Part shown: piece by piece, positions 6,347 to 13,139 of the stretch
Position numbering within the stretch: position 1 is the first letter of the stretch
Layout of the letters: each line of letters opens with the position of its first letter
DNA from: a virus
Length of the DNA: 27,853 nt
Virus record (IMG/VR): IMGVR_UViG_3300045953_000275
Location: 1 to 27,853 of that record
Strand: one strand, 5' to 3'
Translations under genes and position numbers: made by a program
Notes under the pieces: model-generated
Database searches by the model: none
Seen by the model: the letters and a program-made list of their open reading frames with translations, nothing else
What the model was told of the DNA's origin: nothing

Positions 6347-6778
6347 TTACGTTCGGGACCGTTGTTTGAGAAGGACGTACGTATCGAACGCCCGACCGAT
6401 GCCACCGTCGTCAACGACGCGGCCACCGTCCGAACGCTCCCAGCTAACGCACGTACCGTCGTCGAGTGTCGGGATCAACTCGTCGAGGACGTCGCGATAA
6501 AGTTTCTGGCATTGGCGAGCGAGTGCCAGGTCCGCCAGATAGACCGTGATCTGAATCTGCTCTTCGAACCATCGACCCTTCGACGACTGCCCTGCCTTTG
6601 TTTCGCCGACGGTCGTGATCGTCGCATACGGAACGTCAACCTTTGTCGCTCCAGGCAGCTCCGCATCCGGATCCTCTTGCCGACCCTGCGAGATGTTCGC
6701 CGCCGGCAGGATCGCGTTGAGCGGAGCGTTCGCGGCCCATGCGAGGCTGATGCTGTTGTACAGGTTAGTCGCCGGCAT
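6347..6778 (-). CDS. Tail terminator / tail completion protein (143 aa)
   Basis: A 143-residue protein starting MPATNLYNSISLAWAANAPL. Its pattern matches the tail-terminator (lambda gpU / HK97 gp10-neighbour) class. It has an N-terminal helix, a loop with a PYATI motif (VDVPYATITTVGET), a long beta-strand (EEQIQITVYLADLALARQCQ) followed by a helix ending in a DELIPTLDDG turn, and a C-terminal beta hairpin. These proteins form a hexameric ring that caps the tail tube and joins it to the head. It lies between the gp10-like gene (1 base gap) and the tube gene. The exact family is not certain. Confidence 0.65.
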   Translation of the reverse strand: MPATNLYNSISLAWAANAPLNAILPAANISQGRQEDPDAELPGATKVDVPYATITTVGETKAGQSSKGRWFEEQIQITVYLADLALARQCQKLYRDVLDELIPTLDDGTCVSWERSDGGRVVDDGGIGRAFDTYVLLKQRSRT

Positions 6779-6779
6779 G

Positions 6780-7190
6780 TTAGCCTCCAGTGAACGACTT
6801 GAGTCGAGTGCCGACGATCGCTTCGAGATCCTTCTTCCGTGCAGCGAAGCGGGGCCGGAAGACCGGGCGTGCTTCCATCTTCACGGTACCGTACTCAAGG
6901 TCCGACCAGTACTGTGCGCCTTCAGTTGCTCCGACTTCGACGACTAGTTCACCTTCGAAGTACTCGATTTCCTTGCGGAGATTGCCGCTCCGCTTCCGCG
7001 GGTATTCTCCTGGGGATGAACCGATGACGCGGACGCCGCCTCGCGGCCCGACGACGATGTCCGCCGGCTGGTTGAGAGCTTGCCGAATGTCGCGGACGAG
7101 CACCTCCGCCGCTTCGACGAGACCGGCCTGAAGGGACTCGCGGGTATGCCCCTTGATGGCGGCTTTGCGGAATGTAAGAGTGGCGGTCAT
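6780..7190 (-). CDS. HK97 gp10-like head-tail joining / tail completion protein (136 aa)
   Basis: A basic 136-residue protein starting MTATLTFRKAAIKGHTRESL. The phrase GSSPGEYPRKRSGNLRKEIEYF followed by QYWSDLEYGTVKMEARPVFRPRFAARKKDL is the signature order of gp10-type proteins: a G-x-Y-P-R-K-S-G-x-L block, then an E-Y-G-T block and a final R-P-F/R-P-x-F helix. These proteins act at the head-tail joint or tail completion. The start overlaps the preceding stop by 4 bp (ATGA). The gene order gp10-like, terminator, tube is typical. I consider this one of the clearer tail-side assignments. Confidence 0.78.
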   Translation of the reverse strand: MTATLTFRKAAIKGHTRESLQAGLVEAAEVLVRDIRQALNQPADIVVGPRGGVRVIGSSPGEYPRKRSGNLRKEIEYFEGELVVEVGATEGAQYWSDLEYGTVKMEARPVFRPRFAARKKDLEAIVGTRLKSFTGG

Positions 7191-7846
7191 TTCGGTTGTG
7201 GAGTGCGAGCAAGCTCGCAGTCGATCGCGGTCAAGTCCCCGAGGATGTCCTTGCCGGTGTATCGCAGGACGTGGTATACGACGCCGGCGGAGTCGACGAT
7301 CCGCTGTCCAGCGGCGACGACCGTCTCACCCGGTAGGAAGATCGTGTGCGTAACGCGAACGCGGCGTCGTTCGTGCTCGACGACCAGCTCCTGTGCGACT
7401 TCCTGAATCTTCCCCAGGGCATTGCCGATGGTATGCCAGCTCCGCTTGGCGACAAGGTCGTCGCTCTTCGCGAAGTTGGCGGCTTGGATTTGGAGTGGCT
7501 CCGTCAAGGCGGAGCGGAGAATGGAACGCTTGCACCACGCCCGGTACGTACCGGCGTATCCAGCTTTGTCGAGTGCGGTGATGCTCCACAGTTCCGTCCC
7601 CTTGAACGCTTCGATTAAGCCGCCAACCTCCGGCAGGTCCGATGCGAACTCCGAATGCATCAAGTTAAACTTGGCATCCTGAACCGTATACGTACCGCCG
7701 GAGGCGGCAGCCTCCCGGACACTGACTGCTGAACGCAACACATGCGGCACGACCCGCGATCGGTCCGTTCCTGGGAAGTGAACTCGGACCTCTTCGAGTC
7801 CGTCGGTCACCAGCAGGTCGTTCGCGATGTCAGGTTGGGCCGGCAT
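7187..7846 (-). CDS. Putative head-tail connector-region protein (219 aa)
   Basis: I place the start at the ATG at 7844-7846 (MPAQPDIANDLLVTDGLEEV), because the longer frame begins inside the preceding gene and lacks a ribosome site, while AGGA lies about nine bases before this ATG. Residues 1-90 are polar with a Val-rich strand region (VREAAASGGTYTVQDAKFNL). The C-terminal half includes FLPGETVVAAGQRIVDSAGVVYHVLRYTGKD, a beta-hairpin pattern like head-tail stopper proteins (lambda gpFII / SPP1 gp16 class, which share a property such as 'D..G..Y.V'). It ends with a 4-bp overlap into the gp10-like gene. Position and C-terminal pattern suggest a stopper domain, with an extra N-terminal domain I cannot name. 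Confidence 0.6.
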   Translation of the reverse strand: MPAQPDIANDLLVTDGLEEVRVHFPGTDRSRVVPHVLRSAVSVREAAASGGTYTVQDAKFNLMHSEFASDLPEVGGLIEAFKGTELWSITALDKAGYAGTYRAWCKRSILRSALTEPLQIQAANFAKSDDLVAKRSWHTIGNALGKIQEVAQELVVEHERRRVRVTHTIFLPGETVVAAGQRIVDSAGVVYHVLRYTGKDILGDLTAIDCELARTPQPK

Positions 7847-7856
7847 GGTTCGCGTC

Positions 7857-8090
7857 CTATGGGTAGAGCTGGCTGACTTCCTCGACGATCTCCTCGCCAT
7901 CTTGTTCGTTGTCGATCATGAGCTTGAGCTCTTCGATCTTCGCGACGAGATAGGCTTGGTATTCCGTCCAGGTGAAGGATCGTCCCTCCGCCGAGTAAGT
8001 CAACTTGGGAGAACGCGAAAGCTCAACGAGTTGAGCGGCGTAGTTCTCTCGCGTCTGCTCCAGAGCGGCTTTGACGGTGGGCGACGACAT
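7857..8090 (-). CDS. Small hypothetical protein in connector position (77 aa)
   Basis: A 77-residue acidic protein starting MSSPTVKAALEQTRENYAAQ and ending DGEEIVEEVSQLYP. It is predicted mainly helical: one helix at residues 6-25 and another at 43-60 (EYQAYLVAKIEELKLMID), with an aromatic turn between them. It shares one base with the preceding stop codon (8090). Very small helical proteins at this place in head-tail operons are common and may take part in head completion. No family is recognised and nothing else is specific. Confidence 0.65.
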   Translation of the reverse strand: MSSPTVKAALEQTRENYAAQLVELSRSPKLTYSAEGRSFTWTEYQAYLVAKIEELKLMIDNEQDGEEIVEEVSQLYP

Positions 8091-8455
8091 TAGTCCTCCA
8101 GTTCCTCTTCAAGATCCCAGTCGCCCTTGCCGTCGTCGGGCCGCTTGGTGTTGGCGAGCTGCTGCTCACCGTTCTCGTTGACGACGATGCCATGCTCGTT
8201 CGTCAAACAATCGGCACCGGGCCGCGAGAACTTCGGCTGGTGATCACTCGACACGATGCCGGCGATCGCCTTGTACTTCTCCCAGGCGTCCTCGACGTTC
8301 GTCGCATCAACGACGATCTTCGGACCGCCAGGTAGCTCGACAAGAATCGGGCGGGTCTCCGCCTTCTTCAAGCCGGTGAACCGGCGGAGCAGCACCTTGC
8401 CGCCGCTCGGCTTCGCGGGAGCGGCTGCGGGAGCAGCCGGCTTTGCCTTCGCCAT
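8090..8455 (-). CDS. Hypothetical protein after the capsid gene (121 aa)
   Basis: A 121-residue protein. The first 20 residues are an Ala/Pro/Lys-rich low-complexity leader (MAKAKPAAPAAAPAKPSGGK). A compact middle follows with a strand-rich phrase (TRPILVELPGGPKIVVDATN) and a helix, EDAWEKYKAIAGI. The tail is strongly acidic (GDWDLEEELED). The middle reads like a small protein that recognises or modifies a surface rather than an enzyme. It lies between the capsid gene, separated by 98 bases holding hairpins, and the connector genes. Minor head proteins or head-fibre bases are common here. Function unknown. Confidence 0.65.
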   Translation of the reverse strand: MAKAKPAAPAAAPAKPSGGKVLLRRFTGLKKAETRPILVELPGGPKIVVDATNVEDAWEKYKAIAGIVSSDHQPKFSRPGADCLTNEHGIVVNENGEQQLANTKRPDDGKGDWDLEEELED

Positions 8456-8492
8456 GATTGAGTCTCCGTTGTATTGAGTGTTCGAGAAGAAT

Positions 8493-8520
8493 CCCGCGGG
8501 CGAGTCGCCCCGCCCGCGGG
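8493..8520 (-). terminator. 10-bp GC hairpin behind the capsid gene
   Basis: A perfect 10-bp stem (CCCGCGGGCG/CGCCCGCGGG) with an 8-base loop lies 33 bases past the capsid stop codon. A second small hairpin (GCGGC, three bases, GCCGC) at 8535-8547 directly follows the stop. No T-run is present. Structures of this kind behind highly expressed capsid genes often stabilise the mRNA 3' end or cause partial termination. Confidence 0.45.
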
Positions 8521-8553
8521 GATGGTATCAGACTGCGGCGAAGCCGCGGCCGA

Positions 8554-9750
8554 CTAGGCGTTGTAGACCTTCACGACCTTCCGCGGCTCGATGACCGCGG
8601 GAGCACCACGCTCGCTGGCCTTCCAGCGGAGCACGATGTCCTGCGTGAACTCGGGTTCGCTGTTCGACGGAGCCTGGACCACCGTCAGCGGCCAGTTCTC
8701 CATCCACGTGAACGCACCCTTGAAGTCGCCCATGAACCACCAGTGGGCCGCGTCGGAAGCCGACACGCCGCTGGCGATGAGCCGGCGATACATGAACTTG
8801 CTGAAGGTCAGCTGGTAGTTCTGCATCGTGTTCGGAGCGTCGCTGATGACGACGCCCGACTGCGTGCGGACTTCGTGGCGAGTCGCGTTGAGAACGCGAC
8901 CGAAGATGTGCCGACGAACCGGCATCGCGACGATCTGGTTCGCGTTGAGCACGATCGGCTCGCTGGTGTTCGGTTCGAGCATGTTCAAGAAGAGCTGCTC
9001 GACCTCGTCCACCTTCGTCCAATCGAACGCGGTCACACCGGAGTCGACGCCGGACTTGACGTTGATCCACGGAGTCGCGGTCTGGTACGTGTTGTAGGTC
9101 GTGCCCCGCCACTTGAAGGTGTTGGTCACGCCCAGGATCATGTCCCAAATCCGCTTCTCCTTCCGTCGCATCAAGACCTCGCCGACTTTGCCGGCTTGAG
9201 CGAGGACAAGCTTCGTGCGGTCGAAGAAGAGAGTCTCCTTCGTGACCGACACGATGCGGCCCTTCTTCGTGGTCGCCGGCGTCTCGACGTAATCCTCGTT
9301 GAAGCCGATCTGCGGATACGGCATTCCTTCGTGGATGTTGTCGTCGATGTCGTCGGTGAAGCCGGTCACACCGGGGATCTTCTCCCCATTGAGATCCGTC
9401 TTCGTGTTGTCGATCAGGGCCGCAGCCATGAACTCTTCCTGCTGGTAGCCCTCCATCACCCGGTTGTAGAAGATCTGCCCGGTGATGTTGCTGAAGCGGG
9501 AAAGGTCGATGCCGCTGGCCTGCGATTCGAGCAACGTCAAGCCGCCGCTCTTCTGCGGGCCGAGTGCCCGAATCCACTCGTGTCCGACCGCGTGGCCATC
9601 GCGATCGACGACCAAGCACTCCGCGAGGTCGCGAAGGCTGAAGTCGTCCGGCTTGAAGACCTTCTCCGTCAAGCCGGTCTGAAGGTGGCGGACAGCTTCG
9701 TCCGCTCCCTTCGCTTCGACGAGTTGTCGAATTTTCTTCACGTTCAACAT
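8554..9750 (-). CDS. Major capsid protein, HK97 fold (398 aa)
   Basis: The shell subunit of the head. The ATG at 9748-9750 (MLNVKKIRQLVEAKGADEAV) is chosen because AGGAGA lies about eight bases upstream; the longer frame lacks a site. Residues 120-175 (EGMPYPQIGFNEDYVETPAT, then KGRIVSVTKETLFFDRTKLV) match the E-loop and spine region of Mu gpT-like HK97-fold capsid proteins. Further phrases include a P-domain helix and ANQIVAMPVRRHIFGRVLNA. The C-terminal part is rich in Trp/Phe (WWFMGDFKGAFTWMENWPLT), with an A-domain-like finish VVIEPRKVVKVYNA. It sits behind the protease/scaffold and decoration genes, the classical order. Length is normal for this family. Confidence 0.85.
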   Translation of the reverse strand: MLNVKKIRQLVEAKGADEAVRHLQTGLTEKVFKPDDFSLRDLAECLVVDRDGHAVGHEWIRALGPQKSGGLTLLESQASGIDLSRFSNITGQIFYNRVMEGYQQEEFMAAALIDNTKTDLNGEKIPGVTGFTDDIDDNIHEGMPYPQIGFNEDYVETPATTKKGRIVSVTKETLFFDRTKLVLAQAGKVGEVLMRRKEKRIWDMILGVTNTFKWRGTTYNTYQTATPWINVKSGVDSGVTAFDWTKVDEVEQLFLNMLEPNTSEPIVLNANQIVAMPVRRHIFGRVLNATRHEVRTQSGVVISDAPNTMQNYQLTFSKFMYRRLIASGVSASDAAHWWFMGDFKGAFTWMENWPLTVVQAPSNSEPEFTQDIVLRWKASERGAPAVIEPRKVVKVYNA

Positions 9751-9814
9751 GAGCTCTATCTCCTGGAATGAATTGTTGGAATGGAAACGAACCAGCCAGC
9801 GGGTGGGCCGCGGA

Positions 9815-10294
9815 CTAGGCCATGACTTGAGCACCGCCGCTCATGACGCGGCTGAACACTTCGACGAAGACCTTGGTCGTGTTCGAACCGTACCGCTTCG
9901 CGACGCGGCCGATCGCCAAGTTCTCGGTCGCGACCGCCACGACCTTCTGCTTCTCCAGAGCGTTGCCGGCCTGCTTCGCCGGCCCGACCAGAGCACCGAG
10001 TTCGAACGTCGCGGCGGCACAGTCAAACTCGTGCACGCCGGCGGTGTTCACACGGATCGGGTTGGTGTCGCCATTGCGGCTCCGCTCTTGAGCGACGCCA
10101 AGGAACTCGTCGTGGAATTCCTCCTGCGTCGTCGCAAGGTTGGTGTTCCAGACATGGTCGGCAGCGGAGGCCACGGCACCGTTGGTCTCCATCTCAATGA
10201 GGTCGCCGACCTCGATGACGGTCGCCGAAGCGACCTCTTTCGTGACCACCGGACGGCAGTCACCGTAGTGCCAAGACTGAGCACGATCGGACAT
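9815..10294 (-). CDS. Putative head decoration protein (159 aa)
   Basis: A 159-residue soluble protein starting MSDRAQSWHYGDCRPVVTKE. Its beta pattern (VIEVGDLIEMETNGAVASAA, a short helix, then DEFLGVAQERSRNGDTNPIR) resembles the DUF2190/lambda gpD-like decoration or head-stabilisation class, in which a strand and a 'G-D-L-V' turn are followed by 'F-L-G-V-A'. It lies directly between the protease/scaffold gene and the capsid gene, where decoration proteins are normally encoded. It ends in an Ala/Gly-rich strand. Family assignment is by pattern, not by a search. Confidence 0.7.
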   Translation of the reverse strand: MSDRAQSWHYGDCRPVVTKEVASATVIEVGDLIEMETNGAVASAADHVWNTNLATTQEEFHDEFLGVAQERSRNGDTNPIRVNTAGVHEFDCAAATFELGALVGPAKQAGNALEKQKVVAVATENLAIGRVAKRYGSNTTKVFVEVFSRVMSGGAQVMA

Positions 10295-10360
10295 GATTCA
10301 TCTCTCCGTTTGGTTGTTGTCGAAATTGAAACGAACCGGACGCGGCGACGGGCCGACGAC

Positions 10361-11047
10361 CTAAACGAGCAAGCTCTGCAGATCCGCCTTCTCGATCTTC
10401 GACTCCGCGAGGTCCTTGCCCTGCGGCTTGGACTTCGGCTTCGCTCCGCCGGCGGCAGCGGCCCGCGGTCCGAGAGTCGATGCGGCGGGAGCAGCCGCTC
10501 CAGCCTTCTCGCCCCAGCTCTCGATGAGCTCGGTCCGCTCGTCTTCATCGTCCATCGCGAGGAGCGACTTCAACTGGACCGGCGTCGGCGTGAACCCCTT
10601 GCTCTCGCAGAGAGTGCGGATCTCGTCCTTCTTCTCCAGGACCGCGAGCCGCTCCGCGGTTTTGTCTTCCGCCAGCTCCTTGCCCTTCGGCTTCGGAGCC
10701 GGCTTCTTCAGCTTGCCCGCCGGCTTCTCGCCGGTGTCTTCGGGGACTTCCTCTTCCTCGCCTTCCGCGGCGGCAGCTTCAGCATCCTGCATCGAATCAT
10801 CGATGAGGTCGAGAAGCTTCGCGATCTTCTTCCGCTTGGTCGCGATGTCCATGGACTCGTCCATGAAAACCGCAGCGGCCATCTTCGCGGTGGCAGCGAG
10901 CGGGGTGTCGGGAGCGGATGCCGTCTCCGGTTCCGCGGCAGCGGCTTCGAGCAGGTCCGCTAGCTCTTCATGCTCGCTGACGCCTTCCAGGAATTCCGCC
11001 ATCAGCCGCTGGCGGGACTTGGACTTCTTCTTCAGTTTCACGGCCAT
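10361..11047 (-). CDS. Nested head scaffold protein (228 aa, in-frame internal start)
   Basis: Inside the protease gene, and in the same frame, an ATG at 11045-11047 is preceded by AAAGGAGGAAG at ideal spacing, a much better ribosome site than chance would give. Translation from here yields MAVKLKKKSKSRQRLMAEFL and the whole Glu/Ala/Lys-rich C-terminal domain, which is predicted helical and low-complexity, as scaffolds are. Lambda C/Nu3 and many other phages make their scaffold in this way, as a second product of the protease gene. The same MAVKLKK start is used for the portal protein at 14830. Production of both products is inferred. Confidence 0.7.
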   Translation of the reverse strand: MAVKLKKKSKSRQRLMAEFLEGVSEHEELADLLEAAAAEPETASAPDTPLAATAKMAAAVFMDESMDIATKRKKIAKLLDLIDDSMQDAEAAAAEGEEEEVPEDTGEKPAGKLKKPAPKPKGKELAEDKTAERLAVLEKKDEIRTLCESKGFTPTPVQLKSLLAMDDEDERTELIESWGEKAGAAAPAASTLGPRAAAAGGAKPKSKPQGKDLAESKIEKADLQSLLV

Positions 11048-11599
11048 TGAGCTTCCTCCTTTATCTTCGAACAGGGACATGTTGGTCGCCGGATCCGCAA
11101 CCAGATCCACCGACCGGACAAGGGTGATGCTCTCCACAAAGTCGCCATCGGCAGAGGCTACGCCGCTTGCGTTGTGGCTGAGCCCGAGGTTGCTCGGGTC
11201 GTTCTCTACGTCGTACTCGAACTGCGGTGCGAGTACATGTTTCTTGTTGTAGTGCAGATCGCCGTACACACCATCTTCTTCCGGCGTCCGGCCCTCAACG
11301 AATTGGACGTTGTGAAGCTTGCCGAAGCGATCGCGGTACGAGCGACTCGCTCCAAGCTTCGTGCGATCCTGGGGATGATCCACGTTGATCGCTTTGCCTT
11401 CGTACAAGCCGGTGCAGGTTCGCATGCAATCTCGCGTGTAGCCATAGCCATGGGCCGACTTCGACCCAAGGATCTTGACGCGATAGACAACGCCTTTGTC
11501 GAAGTCGTACTTCGGCTTGGAGCCGAAGTCAATCGACTCCGTGAGATCGCGAGTGCGGCGTTGACCGCGGAGTTGGCGGATGCGAGCGGCGAGTTTCAT
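10361..11599 (-). CDS. Prohead maturation protease with scaffold domain (412 aa)
   Basis: A serine protease that cleaves head proteins during maturation, fused to a scaffold domain. I use the ATG at 11597-11599 (MKLAARIRQLRGQRRTRDLT) because GGAGGA precedes it; the longer frame starts inside the preceding gene. The N-terminal 180 residues hold INVDHP (candidate catalytic His75) and SNLGLSHNASG (candidate Ser141), followed by the hallmark stretch ITLVRSVDLVADPATNMSLF seen at the end of Mu gpI/U35-type phage protease domains. From residue 185 on it is a charged helical scaffold with Ala/Pro/Lys-rich linkers. It lies between the Mu F-like and decoration genes. The catalytic residues are assigned by pattern. 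Confidence 0.75.
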   Translation of the reverse strand: MKLAARIRQLRGQRRTRDLTESIDFGSKPKYDFDKGVVYRVKILGSKSAHGYGYTRDCMRTCTGLYEGKAINVDHPQDRTKLGASRSYRDRFGKLHNVQFVEGRTPEEDGVYGDLHYNKKHVLAPQFEYDVENDPSNLGLSHNASGVASADGDFVESITLVRSVDLVADPATNMSLFEDKGGSSMAVKLKKKSKSRQRLMAEFLEGVSEHEELADLLEAAAAEPETASAPDTPLAATAKMAAAVFMDESMDIATKRKKIAKLLDLIDDSMQDAEAAAAEGEEEEVPEDTGEKPAGKLKKPAPKPKGKELAEDKTAERLAVLEKKDEIRTLCESKGFTPTPVQLKSLLAMDDEDERTELIESWGEKAGAAAPAASTLGPRAAAAGGAKPKSKPQGKDLAESKIEKADLQSLLV

Positions 11600-11657
11600 G
11601 GTAGTCCTCCAGTCTGCGAGATTGTAAGGTTGAGGCTCAAGTTCCGCAAAAGGTCTT

Positions 11658-13139
11658 TCAGATCGTGGAAACAAGCCGGGCCGTAACGAAGATGATCTTG
11701 CCGCGGGTCGCATCGAAGATCATTACGTCTTCGCTGCCGTCCAGGTTCCGGACGTAGCCGAGGATCTTCCCGCTGCCGCGGTTCTTCCCTTGACGGTACT
11801 GGACGCGAGCACCGATCGTCAAGCCGCGGCGGGCCGCAAGTGTGTTACTCGGCAGCTCCTTGACGACCCGCTCTCCATCCTTGCGGGTCTTCGGAACGTC
11901 GATCTTCTTTCCTTTCTTCGTCGTGACCTGCTGTGTCTTCTTTCCGGAGAGGATCTTCTGCTTGCCGCGTTCAGCCGCTTCCGCTTTCTGCTTCTCAACC
12001 TTCAGCTTCTCTTGCTTGGCGTGCCACTCCCGCGTACCGACAAGCTTCGCGTTCTGCTCCGGCGTCGCACCACGAATGCCAGCCCTGAACTTCTTCGGTT
12101 TGCCGGCCCGCTCCGCATCGCGAAAGCGGCGAAGCGTCTTCTCATCGACGTCGTGTTCGATATCCTTGACGGTCGGCTTCATTTTGCCTGGCTCTTTGAC
12201 CGTCGCTTTCTTGACGTCCATCCCCTCTTGCAGCACCGGAGCGTACCCACATCGGCAGTTCGGTTCATCCGGTAGCGATGGTCGCGACGCCGCGGAGTAC
12301 TTCGCTCCCTTCGGCTTGTGTCCTTCCTTCCAGTAGATACGACCGCGGAGACCATTAGCATTCTCTTCGGTTGCTCGCTTGCGATGGTGCGGTCGAGTTA
12401 CCTCGTCGAGCGGATTGATGACGCGGTAACCAACGATCAACTCCGCGTAGTTCTCGAAGCTCTTCTCCGCGACTTCATTGTGGATGCGGGCCGCTTCCGT
12501 TCTCGCGATTCGCATCGCGGAGCTGGACAGGTTGCGGACATGCGGCTCCAGCTTCTTCGCAATCTGCTCCAGCGATTCACCTTTCGCCACACCCTTCGCG
12601 ATGATGTCGGCGACCTCCTTCTTATTCGTGATCTGCTTCGACCACTTCTCCATCCGCTCCTTGTACTTGCCGCTCTTGATGATCTTCGTTGCGACAGTCG
12701 GAGTCAGCTTCTTCTCTTGCGTATACTTGACCTTGCGAGCGGGGCCGGGATCCGGCGGCAGTGGGAGGATCTTCCGATCCGCGGGCCAGTCGTCTGTACG
12801 AGCGAGCAGGTCCTCTGCTTCGACCAGCTCCGCCTGCTCCTGGGAAATTGAGAGGAACATCGCCCGGTCGGTGGCCGCGAAGCTGGAGCGAGCGGTCCGA
12901 TCGAACTCTCTTCCCAGGAAGTTCACGATCTCCGCGGTTGCGGCCCGGATCGAATCCTTGAACCGGGTTGTCAAGCCGACAGCGGTCCCGCCTTTATCCA
13001 AGTGCTTGAGGATCTCCCGCCAATGCTTGATGACGATCGCTCGACAAGAGCGGGCAACGTCGTCGCTTTCGTACGCCATCTGGACGTACGCCCGCTCCAA
13101 TGCGAGGCGGAGACGTTCGCTGTTGGTGGAGTCTTTCAT
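11658..13139 (-). CDS. Mu gpF-like head morphogenesis protein (493 aa)
   Basis: A minor head protein of the Mu gpF / SPP1 gp7 family, which acts with the portal in head assembly and early infection. The core is at residues 195-305: VRNLSSSAMRIARTEAARIH and NEVAEKSFEN, then a turn with D-E-V-T-R-P-H and finally PDEPNCRCGYAPVL. The ARTE, TRPxH and CRCG elements are the family's hallmarks. After residue 310 comes an unusually long Lys/Arg-rich tail ending in a small beta domain (GLTIGARVQYRQGKNRGSGK). The gene overlaps the portal gene by 4 bp (ATGA). That basic C-terminal extension is not usual for gpF and may bind DNA. Confidence 0.85.
   Translation of the reverse strand: MKDSTNSERLRLALERAYVQMAYESDDVARSCRAIVIKHWREILKHLDKGGTAVGLTTRFKDSIRAATAEIVNFLGREFDRTARSSFAATDRAMFLSISQEQAELVEAEDLLARTDDWPADRKILPLPPDPGPARKVKYTQEKKLTPTVATKIIKSGKYKERMEKWSKQITNKKEVADIIAKGVAKGESLEQIAKKLEPHVRNLSSSAMRIARTEAARIHNEVAEKSFENYAELIVGYRVINPLDEVTRPHHRKRATEENANGLRGRIYWKEGHKPKGAKYSAASRPSLPDEPNCRCGYAPVLQEGMDVKKATVKEPGKMKPTVKDIEHDVDEKTLRRFRDAERAGKPKKFRAGIRGATPEQNAKLVGTREWHAKQEKLKVEKQKAEAAERGKQKILSGKKTQQVTTKKGKKIDVPKTRKDGERVVKELPSNTLAARRGLTIGARVQYRQGKNRGSGKILGYVRNLDGSEDVMIFDATRGKIIFVTARLVSTI

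Noticed and set aside
8458-9771. 437-codon plus-strand frame
   Set aside because: Antisense to the capsid gene with the composition of a mirror frame (many Arg/Asp/Val/Leu); no start signal.
9749-10963. 404-codon plus-strand frame
   Set aside because: Antisense to the decoration and scaffold genes and crosses a clear gene boundary without any change in composition.
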